Shown here piece by piece: positions 8,878-18,554 of a stretch of 64,000 nucleotides of DNA. Under the pieces are notes generated by a model. The model did no database searches. It was not told the origin of the DNA and was given only the letters and a program-made list of their open reading frames with translations. The first letter of the stretch is position 1, and each line of letters begins with the position of its first letter. Origin of the DNA: Pleurocapsa sp. FMAR1 (GTDB lineage: Bacteria > Cyanobacteriota > Cyanobacteriia > Cyanobacteriales > Xenococcaceae); assembly GCF_963665995.1 (NCBI RefSeq), contig NZ_OY762512.1, positions 4,712,001-4,776,000 on the forward strand. The letters are read 5' to 3'. Position numbers and translations under genes: made by a program.

Positions 8878-8891
8878 ACTAACAAGTGTTA
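8878..8891. promoter_or_regulatory. Small palindrome at the start of the FadR-type regulator gene
   Basis: CTAACA-AG-TGTTAG is a perfect 6-bp inverted repeat with a 2-base centre. It lies between the divergent decarboxylase and regulator genes and overlaps the GTG at 8886. This favours the ATG at 8916 as the regulator's true start and makes an autoregulatory operator possible. Its sequence differs from the palindrome at 12155-12186. Confidence 0.35.
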
Positions 8892-8915
8892 GGTTCAAAA
8901 CCGAAGTTTAGCTAT

Positions 8916-9677
8916 ATGGTAAACAATCTCGAGAACATTATCCTTTCGGCTAGCCAGCCTCTAAACTCTGCTGAAGCTCTTCTCAGAGGTTTAAAGCCGA
9001 CCAGCAATATGTTTGAAGTCACAGTAGAGCGTTTAGGATCTACCATTAAGTTAGGACTTTATGAACCAGGCGATCGCTTACCCACTGAGCGTAGAATTGC
9101 CGAAATCATGAGGGTCAGCCGTGCGACTATTCGCGAGGCCATTCGGTTGCTGACAGAACAGGGCGTTCTGGTCGTCAAAAGAGGACGTTCGGGCGGTACA
9201 TTTGTCTCAAAAGACTTAGCTTCTTCTAAAGTTCTGAGCATGAGACGTCGGATACAGGATACAGGCTTTTCTCTTTCTGAAGTTCTAGATCATCGCTTAG
9301 TTATTGAACTCGGAACTATTGAGTTAGCGGCTCAGAGGGCTAAACCTGCTCATATTGGCGAGATGCAAGGCTTGATCGATAAAATGAAGCAGGCGAGTAA
9401 TGACTACAGTGCATATCGTCAGTTAGATGCTCAGTTCCATCTGGCGATCGCCAGAGCGACACAAACGAATAGACTCCCTATTGTAATGGCCGATATCCAG
9501 GCTGAATCATCAGATTTGCTATCTAGCGTTCCTCCCAGTAACAAGGCTCTTTTTAATTCAACTGACCAGCATCAAGATATGCTCAATTCAATCAAGGATG
9601 GCGATTCAGAGCTAGCTAGAGCCATCATGACAGAACACATCTTAGCCACAAAAAGCTACCTAATTGGGCTGCTTTAG
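8916..9677 (+). CDS. FadR/GntR family transcriptional regulator
   Basis: The N-terminal winged helix contains GDRLPTERRIAEIMRVSRAT, then IREAIRLLTEQGVLVVKRGRSGGTFV, the GntR signature with the recognition helix and wing. The C-terminal part (about 120-250) is an all-helical FCD ligand-binding domain. It has EVLDHRLVIELGTIELAA and LDAQFHLAIARATQ, where Asp/His residues of the family bind a metal or organic acid. I chose ATG 8916 (253 residues) over GTG 8886, which lies inside a palindrome. It is divergent from the decarboxylase, and its 3' end faces the nitrilase gene 9 bases away. It most likely controls this amine island in response to a pathway metabolite. Confidence 0.87.
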   Translation: MVNNLENIILSASQPLNSAEALLRGLKPTSNMFEVTVERLGSTIKLGLYEPGDRLPTERRIAEIMRVSRATIREAIRLLTEQGVLVVKRGRSGGTFVSKDLASSKVLSMRRRIQDTGFSLSEVLDHRLVIELGTIELAAQRAKPAHIGEMQGLIDKMKQASNDYSAYRQLDAQFHLAIARATQTNRLPIVMADIQAESSDLLSSVPPSNKALFNSTDQHQDMLNSIKDGDSELARAIMTEHILATKSYLIGLL

Positions 9678-9686
9678 CTTATCAAA

Positions 9687-10625
9687 TCAGTCTTTAAACG
9701 ATAGTGCTTCAAGACGCTGGCGATTTACCGTAAGCTCGAATACATCGGGTCTATTGTAATGCCCAGTTGGGTCGAAGTTGGTTCGTTCTTGTCTAACTAT
9801 GTTGAGATCGATATCTGCGGTCAGTAGTTGTTCTTTGTGAAGCACGGGCGCGATAACATATTCTCCTGTCGGTGATATAACTGACGATCCACCATTGAAT
9901 ATAGTCGTGACTCCACGCTCGTGCAGAACATCTAACACAGGAAAGTCGGCGGGAATATCTTCAATTGAAAGAAGCCCATGAACGGCTATAGACCAGACCC
10001 GACCTTCCAGCGCAATCATCCGAGCGATGTCTGCCGAAATAGATGCATTTCCTGGCCATACGCTGACATGAACGTCTTCACCACCGCCATACATGGCAAA
10101 GCGCGCCAGCGGCATCCAGTTTTCCCAGCAGTTCAGTCCTCCAACTTTAGCACCGCAGATGTTATGCACTTTAAGTCCATTGCCATCACCTATCCCCCAC
10201 ACCAACCGCTCGTCCCATGTTGGCATGAGCTTGCGATGTGTACTGACGATACCTTTTTGAGGATCGATTGCAACTAGCGTACAGTACACGGTGCCTCTCG
10301 TCGCGCCTGCGCCTCTTTCTGTTATGCCTAAATAAACAAAAAGACCAAAATCTCTAGCTGCTTCTTCAATCAGTTGAAGCTCTGACCCTTTCGCCTCGAT
10401 CGCCGCGTCCAGGTAATAGGCGTAGGCTTGCTTTTGCGAGATTTCGTTGAATTGAACCGCGTCTGTGCGTCAGATCCAAAAGGGATAGCCCGATAGAAAA
10501 GTTTCTGGAAACGCAACTAAATCAACGCTTTGCCCAGAGGCTTCCTTCATCAGTTGCAAAACCTTTTGGGTGGTTTTGACTTTGTTTAGCCAGATCGGTC
10601 TAGCCTGTGCGATCGCAATCTTCAT
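9687..10625 (-). pseudogene. Nitrilase interrupted by one in-frame UGA
   Basis: Read from ATG 10623-10625 the frame gives MKIAIAQARPIWLNKVKTT and FPETFLSGYPFWI, then TGA at 10470-10472, then RTDAVQFNEISQKQAYAYY and on without a break to the stop at 9687. The full length would be about 312 residues, normal for a nitrilase. All three catalytic residues are present: Glu in FPETF, Lys in HRKLMPTW and Cys in GGLNCWENW. Only one base separates this from an intact gene, so the lesion is recent or an assembly error. A GTG at 10287-10289 could start a 200-residue fragment without the Glu. It lies 43 bases behind the ligase gene in an apparent operon. The usual reaction is hydrolysis of a nitrile to an acid. 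Confidence 0.8.
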
Positions 10626-10668
10626 GAAACCACCATTGAACAACCAGGATAATTTTACTTGTCAACCA

Positions 10669-12126
10669 TCAATACATTTCAAAATACTCTTTTTGTTCCC
10701 AATCTGTAACAGTCGATAGAAAACGCCCCAGCTCATGCTCCTTAAGCTTTATGAAGTAATCCACAAAGATATCTCCAAGCTCTTCACGGAATAGATCGTC
10801 TGCTTTAAAAGCTGCGATCGCTGCCATCAGATTAGAAGGCAGCTTCTCTTTATCCGAGGTATAAGCGGCTTGAACAGGCGAAGCAGGATCGAGCTGATTG
10901 CGGATACCCTCTCGACCACTGATTATTTGAGAAACTAAGTATAAATATGGGTTGGCGGTGGGTTCTCTCACTCTATTTTCAATCCGAGAACTCGGCTCTT
11001 TTGGAGCTGCAATCACCCGTAGCATAGAGCCTCTATTTTCAATTCCCCAGCAGATGTTGTTGGGTGCAAAAGAGTCTGGACGATATCGCTTGTAGCCGTT
11101 GACTGTTGGCGTAGTCAGCAGCGAAGCTCCAGCAGCGTGCTTAAGCAATCCACCCATGTAGTTCATTCCAACGGGAGATAAAATACTAGAATCGTCTTCA
11201 GCAGTAAAGACATTCGTTTGACTGCTGGTTGACGTGACCGATTGATGCAGGTGCCATCCACTCGGAAAGAGATTGGGAATCCCTGGAATAGCCATAAAGG
11301 TTGCATGATAGCCATGCCGACGACAGATTTGCTTGACGGCACTGCGAAATAACAGCACCGTATCTGCGGCTTCGAGCGCTGACATCGGGTCAAACGTAAA
11401 TTCGCACTGACCAGGCCCCCACTCATCTTCAACTGTTGCCAACGGTAAACCCAGCTCGAGAATGCTATCTTCTAAAAGGCGTAAAACATCGTCAACTTCG
11501 TCGCTGTGGTTGTCAGTTAGGTATTGGTAACCGTGGCTAAGAATCTTTACTTTGGGGGGTTCGGGTGGGTAGCCACAGTGTTCTGGCTCTAGCATAGGAT
11601 CTTCAAGGCGAGTCACGTAAAACTCCATTTCCAGCCCTGCTACCAGTTCGTATCCATCCTGACGAAACGCTTCTACTTTGTCTTTTAAGAGCCTGCGGGT
11701 AGAGAAGGGTACGGGTTGCCCATTACTCAAATAGGCATCACTCAAAATCCAGCCCGTATCTTTAGCCCAAGGAAGAATTCGGAAAGTATTGGGGTCGGGA
11801 ATGAGTATACCGTCTGGTAATCCTGTCATCTCAGGCACACCCAGGCTATCGACTGCAAAGGGAGAAACAATTGGATGATTAGTTGTATCAAATAGGGCAG
11901 TAACCATTTGAAAGTCTTTACCCTCTTTAAGCGTGCGGACAAACTCTGGAACAAAGATTGTCTTACTTCGCACAATACCGTGCTGATCTCCCCATCCCAC
12001 GCGGATTCGGCGGATTCCTTTTTCTTCTATCATCGCCAGCACTTCCTGCGCTTTATCGATTTGTTGAGGTGTCCAAAGATTGTGACGTTTAATGAATGGA
12101 GACTTGATCGGATAAGTAGTAGCCAT
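10669..12126 (-). CDS. Glutamine-synthetase-like ligase (gamma-glutamyl-amine synthetase type)
   Basis: This is a GS-fold enzyme of 485 residues. It has an N-terminal beta-grasp (RVGWGDQHGIVRSKTIFVPE) and a catalytic domain with LEMEFYV and EDEWGPGQCEFTF (metal Glu residues), PSGWHLHQSV, NGYKRYRPDSFAPNNICWG and ENRVREPTANPYLYL. Divergent GS proteins of this sort often glutamylate amines, as PuuA does with putrescine, rather than make glutamine. The setting among a decarboxylase, nitrilase and amine oxidase supports such a role by inference. I place the start at ATG 12124-12126; a TTG 15 bases upstream is less likely. Upstream lie the shared 12-mer (12134-12145) and a 32-bp palindrome (12155-12186). 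Confidence 0.82.
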   Translation of the reverse strand: MATTYPIKSPFIKRHNLWTPQQIDKAQEVLAMIEEKGIRRIRVGWGDQHGIVRSKTIFVPEFVRTLKEGKDFQMVTALFDTTNHPIVSPFAVDSLGVPEMTGLPDGILIPDPNTFRILPWAKDTGWILSDAYLSNGQPVPFSTRRLLKDKVEAFRQDGYELVAGLEMEFYVTRLEDPMLEPEHCGYPPEPPKVKILSHGYQYLTDNHSDEVDDVLRLLEDSILELGLPLATVEDEWGPGQCEFTFDPMSALEAADTVLLFRSAVKQICRRHGYHATFMAIPGIPNLFPSGWHLHQSVTSTSSQTNVFTAEDDSSILSPVGMNYMGGLLKHAAGASLLTTPTVNGYKRYRPDSFAPNNICWGIENRGSMLRVIAAPKEPSSRIENRVREPTANPYLYLVSQIISGREGIRNQLDPASPVQAAYTSDKEKLPSNLMAAIAAFKADDLFREELGDIFVDYFIKLKEHELGRFLSTVTDWEQKEYFEMY

Positions 12127-12133
12127 ATAGTGC

Positions 12134-12145
12134 CTATTCAATCAG
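12134..12145 (-). promoter_or_regulatory. Second copy of the shared 12-bp element
   Basis: CTATTCAATCAG, identical to 8839-8850, lies 8 bases upstream of the ATG of the GS-like gene. Two exact copies in front of two genes of one island are unlikely to be chance, though the role is not known. Confidence 0.35.
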
Positions 12146-12154
12146 TATGCGTTT

Positions 12155-12186
12155 ATTTAAAAGGTATGATTTCATACCTTTTAAAT
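12155..12186. promoter_or_regulatory. 32-bp perfect palindrome, candidate operator of the amine island
   Basis: The arms are ATTTAAAAGGTATGA and its exact complement around a 2-base TT centre (15+2+15). It ends 29 bases upstream of the GS-like gene's ATG, in promoter position. GntR-family proteins bind such symmetric sites as dimers, and a FadR-type regulator is encoded 3 kb away, so an operator role is a reasonable inference. A transcribed leader hairpin is an alternative; the arms are AT-rich and there is no T tract, so a terminator is less likely. Confidence 0.55.
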
Positions 12187-12254
12187 TATATTATCTATAA
12201 ATTCAGTTCTGTAGCTAGCAACACAAATAGTTTTCAGAACAAGAGACTTTTGGG

Positions 12255-12283
12255 CGCTAGCTCTATTAAAAGTAGAGCTAGCG
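12255..12283. repeat. Perfect 11-bp inverted repeat between ridA and the GS-like gene
   Basis: CGCTAGCTCTA at 12255-12265 pairs with TAGAGCTAGCG at 12273-12283 around a 7-base loop. It lies about 75 bases downstream of the ridA stop on the minus strand. It could end that transcript, but no U run follows on either strand. Confidence 0.4.
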
Positions 12284-12357
12284 AGGATATTGTTGGCAAA
12301 CGTTTTTTGTATGGCAGTGATTGTTGACCGTGCTTTAGAACGTTTTTAATCCCAACA

Positions 12358-12870
12358 TCAAGACTTTACAGCCACTACTTCGATTTCTACCAACCAGCCT
12401 GGGTTGACTAAACCAGCAACCTGCATTGCCGATCTCGCTGGTAAATTTGGCTGTGTTTTTGTCCCAAAAAATTGCGTATAACCTTCCATAAATCCACCAA
12501 AATCCATTTGTCCCTCATTATCAGGATCGCCAACAATAAACGCCTGCATTTTTACCACATCACCCATAGTTAAATTGAGAGATTCGAGAATGCTTTGAAT
12601 TTCTTTTAAAACATTAACGGTTTGAGTTTTCGTATTTCCGTAAGCTGCAATTGAGTCTGGTTTGGCACTCTCATCAACTACGGACGGAACTTGACCGCTT
12701 ACATATATTAAAGTGGTTTCAGGTGGTACTTCCACTGATTGAGCGATGGGGAAATCTGAATCAGGAATGGGATTTCTGATTACTTGGGCGGAAGTAACCT
12801 TAAGACTGCCAATAAACAATCCTATTACTAGAATGAAAATTAAAGCTGCTTTTTGCCAAAATCGAAACAT
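12358..12870 (-). CDS. Exported RidA family enamine/imine deaminase
   Basis: This RidA-fold protein has an N-terminal signal sequence (KAALIFILVIGLFIGSL, about 7-24, with a likely cut after TSA). RidA proteins hydrolyse reactive enamine/imine products to keto acids and ammonia. The conserved Arg is in NLPARSAMQVAGL and the C-terminal EIEVVAV carries the conserved Glu. It starts 18 bases after the stop of the flavin amine oxidase on the same strand, so the two look cotranscribed. An exported RidA beside a Tat-exported amine oxidase fits detoxification of the oxidase's imine product outside the cytoplasm. Most RidA proteins are cytoplasmic, so the signal is notable. Confidence 0.85.
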   Translation of the reverse strand: MFRFWQKAALIFILVIGLFIGSLKVTSAQVIRNPIPDSDFPIAQSVEVPPETTLIYVSGQVPSVVDESAKPDSIAAYGNTKTQTVNVLKEIQSILESLNLTMGDVVKMQAFIVGDPDNEGQMDFGGFMEGYTQFFGTKTQPNLPARSAMQVAGLVNPGWLVEIEVVAVKS

Positions 12871-12888
12871 TTATTTTTTCCTTAGATG

Positions 12889-14472
12889 TTACGCTTGAGT
12901 CGCTTTTACTTTTTCGGTAATCTTGGCGATCGCTTGATATGCCGAAAACACTGCACCTTCTTGCCAACCCGTTAAATAGCTCAAATGTTCTCCAGCTAGG
13001 TAAATCGATCCTGACACCTCATTAAGTGTACGATAAGCGCGATCGCGATCTTCTTCTGACCATTCTGCCCAACCACCTAGACTGTAGGGCATTTTTTCCC
13101 AAGCGATAGTTACACCCATTGCAGGCTCGATAAACTCTCTGTAATTGGGGTGAATTTTTGAGCCATTAGCGATCTCTTTAGCAATGCGCTGGGCTGGCAT
13201 CATTTTCCCCCAAGGATTACCAATCGGATTATCCCAGATATATGCACCGACTATAACACCTGTTTCCTGATGAAATCCGCTTGAAGGATACCAAATTTGA
13301 GTGATATCTTGATCTGTCCAGGAAATTCCGCCATAAATGTGGTCTTGTTGTTCCCAAAAGCGTTGGTTAGCTTGAAAACCGACTTTAACTGCATTGGTGT
13401 AATTCGTTCCTTTGGCGATCGCCTGCTTTATTTGTGGTGACAAGTTGGTATCGATCTTGTTTAAGACAGGTAAGGGAAAGGTGCAGATGGCATAATCTGC
13501 GGTCAACTCCTGTTGTCCATCCTGGTCTTGATAGACAATGCTGACTCCATTTCCAGTTTGGCGCATCTGCTTAACTACGGCGTTGTATTGAATGCGATCG
13601 CCCACTTTATTTTCAAACGCTTTAGCAATTCGATCCATACCGCCGACAGGTTAGAGCATTGTCGCTGCTTGATTGTAGCCTTCGGCGAAATTTAATTTGT
13701 ATTCCCAAAAATCTGACTTGAGTAGCTCAGAAAAATCTAGTGGTTTGTAAAGCTTTCCTGAGGTTAACCCAGCCCCTGGTGGTGAAATGTATCCAGCAGA
13801 ATCCGTTCCTTTGTAGCGATAGTCTTCACCGAGACTACCATAGCTACTGACAAACTCTAACAATCGTTCTCGATCTTCAGCCTGTATCTCTGTATCTAGA
13901 GCTTTTTGGTTAATTGCCTTTGCCAACAACTCCGCCATATATCCTCGACTGTCATTGACGACACGCCGATTGAGAATAGCTTGACCGCCAAAAGCCCGAT
14001 CGTCCTGAAAATAAGCTGCTCTGTTTTCATTGATCCGTACCTGTAAGGGTACGCCAAATTCCCGACAATAACCTAAAATTTCTCGATGGTGGTAAGGAAT
14101 TCGGGCAGGGCCAGGATTAAAATACAAATGTTCTTCAGAATCGAAAGGACAGGTTTGTTTGCTTTCTAGTTCTGCAATTTCTGTCCCAGCACGGATCGTC
14201 CAGCATCTACCACCAGCGCGATCGCGTGCTTCGAGAATTGTACAATTATATCCAGCTTTTCCTAACTCATAAGCAGCAGTCATTCCCGCAATTCCTGCCC
14301 CTAAAATTGCCACTTTGACCCCTTCTCCTGCTTCAGCAGTTAATTTGGGCTTAGTGATTGCTTGTGCTGGCGAATGGAGCAAATTCAAAGCTTTCATGGT
14401 GCTGTATACTGCTGCTACACCTCCTGCTCTTCCAACCAATTTCAACAGTTTGCGTCGTGTAAATTGACTCAC
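12889..14472 (-). pseudogene. Tat-exported flavin amine/L-amino-acid oxidase interrupted by one in-frame UAA
   Basis: It begins with a twin-arginine signal (FTRRKLLKLVGRAGG) and a Rossmann FAD motif (VAILGAGIAGMTAAYELG), then EARDRAGGRCWTIR, typical of the monoamine/L-amino-acid oxidase superfamily. After YNQAATML a TAA stands at 13651-13653. The same frame continues PVGGMDRIAKAFENKV to the end at 12889, including GSIYLAGEHLSYLTGWQEGA, the C-terminal FAD contact. The whole frame is 527 codons plus stop, a normal length. One C-to-T change (CAA to TAA) explains the stop. It oxidises an amine or amino acid to imine plus peroxide, matching ridA behind it. As sequenced, only separate fragments of 273 and up to 249 residues can form. 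Confidence 0.82.
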
Positions 14473-14653
14473 AAAAAACTCCTTTGCACTTTAGCTTTAT
14501 TGGTTCAATCAACAAGGTCTTTGCGAAATTTTCCCTAGATATGAAATTAGCTTTTATATCAAAAGTAGGATGTATTATTGGCTACTTTAACTTGCATCAG
14601 AGATCTGATGTTTCCTTTTCTTAAGTGTTCTGCGGTGGATAAGGCTTGGCAAA

Positions 14654-14777
14654 GGTGTCGGTTGGTTAAATCGCTACCGTCGTTTGAGCAAAGATTATGA
14701 AATGTATGTAGAGAACAGCGAAGCGATGATTTATGGCTCTCTAATTTGCTTGATGATTCCGTCGAATTGCTATTTAA
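14654..14777 (+). pseudogene. IS5-family transposase C-terminal remnant
   Basis: The translation GWLNRYRRLSKDYEMYVENS followed by EAMIYGSLICLMI matches the C-terminal end of IS5-type transposases (YRRLSKDYE...EAMI). After LMI a one-base shift restores RRIAI and the natural stop at 14775-14777. Nothing upstream of 14650 continues the protein, so this is a relic. Confidence 0.6.
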
Positions 14778-14874
14778 TATTTACTTTAGGAATTAGCTCT
14801 TAGTTCGCTTCTTGTTGGGTCATATTTTTTAATCTCGCCTTCAAACCATCATCTGAAGTAGCTAAAAATTGAGG

Positions 14875-15105
14875 CTAGTTTGTCTTGAATGATATTGACA
14901 TTTGACGATAATAACCAGGCGTAATCCCGAACATTCTCTTAAAATGGCTCTGATCTGACATCCCTACCGCGATCGCTGTATCGGCAATCGACATTCCTTG
15001 ACTCAGAAATTGCTTGGCTTTTCGCATCCGAATTTGGTTTAAATAAGTGTAAGGTGGCATCCCTACTGCTTGACGAAAGACGCGAATCAAATAACAACGA
15101 TAGTG
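14875..15105 (-). pseudogene. AraC-family regulator, C-terminal DNA-binding fragment
   Basis: The visible 71 residues are the double helix-turn-helix of AraC proteins: RVFRQAVGMPPYTYLNQIRM, then KQFLSQGMSIADTAIAVGMS and FKRMFGITPGYYRQ. The frame continues a few codons upstream (YLIRVF) and then meets IS5 transposase sequence on the other strand at about 15105, so the ligand-binding half is gone. The truncated protein might still bind DNA, but it lacks a sensible start and sensor. Confidence 0.7.
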
Positions 15106-15401
15106 TTAAATTGAAAACACTCAAAAGAGGTAGACCCAAAAAAAGAGTTAAAGTTTTAGCAGCAGACAAAGGCTATGATTCAAAAGGACAGCGGGCTGCT
15201 CTTTTGAAAAATCGAGGCAGACCAATCAAAGTATCTGTTCCCAGATTTCAACAAGAGAGATGTTTTGCTTGGTATCAACGCAAATATCGCCGTCTCGTTA
15301 TTCGATGGGAACGCCAAAAAACTAATTTTGATGCTTTTTTGTCTTTGGCTACCGTTCACATCTGGATTAATAAAATGTGGCGTTGCACAGTTGTGGGATG
15401 A
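15105..15401 (+). pseudogene. IS5-family transposase internal/C-terminal fragment
   Basis: About 98 residues, including RGRPKKRVKVLAADKGYDSK with the DDE-type DKGYDS motif, then RGRPIKVSVPRF, RRLVIRWERQ and FLSLATVHIWI with the YRR...R...E-like spacing. This is typical of the second half of IS5/IS1031-type transposases. The first half is missing, and the reading frame starts inside AraC sequence. No intact terminal repeats are seen, so the element is defective. Confidence 0.7.
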
Positions 15402-15425
15402 TTTAACAAAACCAAAGATTAATTA

Positions 15426-15466
15426 CTCCCCAGTCTCCTAGTCTCCTAGTCCCCAAGTCCCTAGGT
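15426..15466 (-). repeat. AGTCTCCTAGTCTCC short dispersed repeat
   Basis: Tandem AGTCTCCT/AGTCCCC units lie in the decayed region between the transposase fragment and the galE remnant. They are the complement of the repeat at 6976-7010 and related to 27876-27897. Confidence 0.5.
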
Positions 15467-15621
15467 CATCCCATTATGATGCAACACCTAAAATGTTATT
15501 AGTGGGATAGGTTCATGTATGCGTTAAAACGGTTACTTAATTGCTTCTGATAGAATAGTGTAATGATCGTCTAGCTTGGTTATACATACCTCTTCTCCTA
15601 TCTCGTGTAGTCTTTCATTAG

Positions 15622-16185
15622 TCAGGTGGTGCTTAAAATAATTTCTAAGTTGTTGTATTTAGGCTGCCAACCTAGGACTTGACAAAGGCGATCGCCACTG
15701 GAAATGACACAGGCAGGATCTCCTGCTCGTCTAGGAGACTCAACTACAGGGAAGTCTATCTCCGTAATTTTTTGGAGCTTGTTAAGTACTTTCCTAACGC
15801 TACAACCTTGACCATAGCCACAGTTAAGTATTTCGCTTTCTCCACCGTTGGCTAGATAGCCCAACGCCTTTATATGGGCTGCCGCTAAATCTTCGACGTG
15901 GATATAATCGCGGATTCCTGTACCATCAGGAGTATCAAAATCTGTACCAAATAACCCACCGCAGGAATGTTACCCAAAGCTGCATCACAGGCAACTCTCA
16001 TTAAGTGGCTGGCTTTAGGAGAAGATTGACCAATTCTACCCACCAGATCTGCACCAGCTACATTGAAGTAGCGTAGAATCACATATTTAAAATCAGAACT
16101 AAATCCATAGTCACGAATCATGCGTTCGCTCATTAATTTTGACCAACCACAAAGATTAATAGGGTTGGTAGGACAAGCTTCACTT
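15622..16185 (-). pseudogene. galE: UDP-glucose 4-epimerase (galE) remnant, truncated and frameshifted
   Basis: Reading from about 16185 the minus strand gives FISEACPTNPINLCGWSKLM, then SERMIRDYGFSSDFKYVILR and YFNVAGAD, the middle of GalE. The usual Tyr of the YxxxK site appears as Cys (LCGWSKL). Near 15955-15960 the frame shifts. The other frame carries LFGTDFDTPDGTGIRDYIHV and EDLAAAHIKALGYLANGG, and the C-terminal piece at 15622-15864 completes the protein. The N-terminal NAD-binding half is absent, replaced by a different gene on the other strand. Three lesions make it a clear pseudogene. Confidence 0.8.
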
Positions 16186-16503
16186 ATGAACCAAAGATTC
16201 AGTGACTACCTAACAAATTTAATAATTAAACAAGGAATAGGATTTATAGCAATATTAACAATAGTTTTGGCATTTACCCTACTGCTGCGATGGGAACATC
16301 CTTTATTAGAACCAGGTGTAATCTTTATCCTACTGGGTTTGGGTTATTGTTTTGATGCCGACCAGCAGCGAAAAACTACTGTTTTCAAAGTTAGTCTTGT
16401 CCGTAGCATTTTTTTAATCGGAATGTCTACTCCACCGCTATTAATTTTAATGGCGATCGCACCTACGATTATTATCGCTCTGCTTCAGGACGAGCTAGTT
16501 TAG
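16186..16503 (+). CDS. Small membrane protein of unknown function
   Basis: From ATG 16186 it encodes 105 residues with hydrophobic segments at about 16-35 (IGFIAILTIVLAFTLLL), 42-56 (PGVIFILLGLGYCF) and 72-99 (SIFLIGMSTPPLLILMAIAPTIIIALL). An upstream in-frame ATG at 16120 would add 22 residues read from galE remnant DNA and is not favoured. I do not recognise the family. The preceding region is pseudogene debris, so whether it is expressed is unclear. Confidence 0.55.
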   Translation: MNQRFSDYLTNLIIKQGIGFIAILTIVLAFTLLLRWEHPLLEPGVIFILLGLGYCFDADQQRKTTVFKVSLVRSIFLIGMSTPPLLILMAIAPTIIIALLQDELV

Positions 16504-16766
16504 AGTTTGAAGCGTTACAAATGTGCCAAGCAGATCGCCAAAACCACCCAAAGAGCGAAGTTTATTTTGAAAATAATGAGCTGAGGATATATTGTTTTCC
16601 AGCAGTCTAAGTACTGCAAAATACGCACGCGGACGACTCTTTTTTATAGGTCATCTCGTCATTCTGTCAATGCGTAAGTCAGACAAACAATAGTTTGGAT
16701 AAAGAAATAATTAATTTATCAGGGTCTAGAGCAATTATAACCAGAAAAAATGATATATTCTCAAAT

Positions 16767-16844
16767 AGCTAGGGGTGCCTAATAAGGTAAGGCTGAGATA
16801 TACCCTAAGAACCTGAGACTGGTTAGCACCAGCGGAGGGAAGCT
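16767..16844 (+). ncRNA. TPP riboswitch (THI element)
   Basis: The segment shows the conserved thi-box parts in order: AGGGGTGCC, GGCTGAGAT, ACCC, GAACCTGA, GGTTAGCACC and GCGGAGGGAAGC. AGCT at 16767-16770 pairs with AGCT at 16841-16844 to close the P1 stem. It lies 21 bases before the thiC ATG. With thiamine pyrophosphate bound it should lower thiC expression, probably by sequestering the ribosome-binding site (AAGGA at about 16854), since no terminator hairpin follows. Confidence 0.95.
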
Positions 16845-16853
16845 GTTTATTAA

Positions 16854-18248
<1,395 letters not shown>

Positions 18249-18554
18249 CGGGCAATGATCTGGATAAATAACTGACAATAACGGCTCATTGTAATTATGG
18301 AGTAAGTAGTAATTAACTTGCTCTTTTTTATTGACAGAAATATTGTTTGCTATCAAAAATATCATTATCAATACTAATACCTATTCTCAAAAGTAACTAA
18401 AAACTCGTAATCCTATATTTATCCATACCCTACATCCTGACACAATCCAAGTCTCTCGCTATATTCGAGAATTGGTATTATTAATATTGCAACTTGCATA
18501 GTATTTTGTGCTACATTATATTTCCTAATTAATATGACAGGAGATATAAAATTC

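Noticed and set aside
10470-10472. Selenocysteine at the nitrilase UGA
   Set aside because: No selenocysteine insertion structure was recognised after the codon, and the catalytic Cys of the enzyme lies elsewhere as an ordinary codon.
12255-12283. Hairpin as a rho-independent terminator of ridA
   Set aside because: The stem is perfect, but no U run follows on the minus strand, so I list it only as an inverted repeat.
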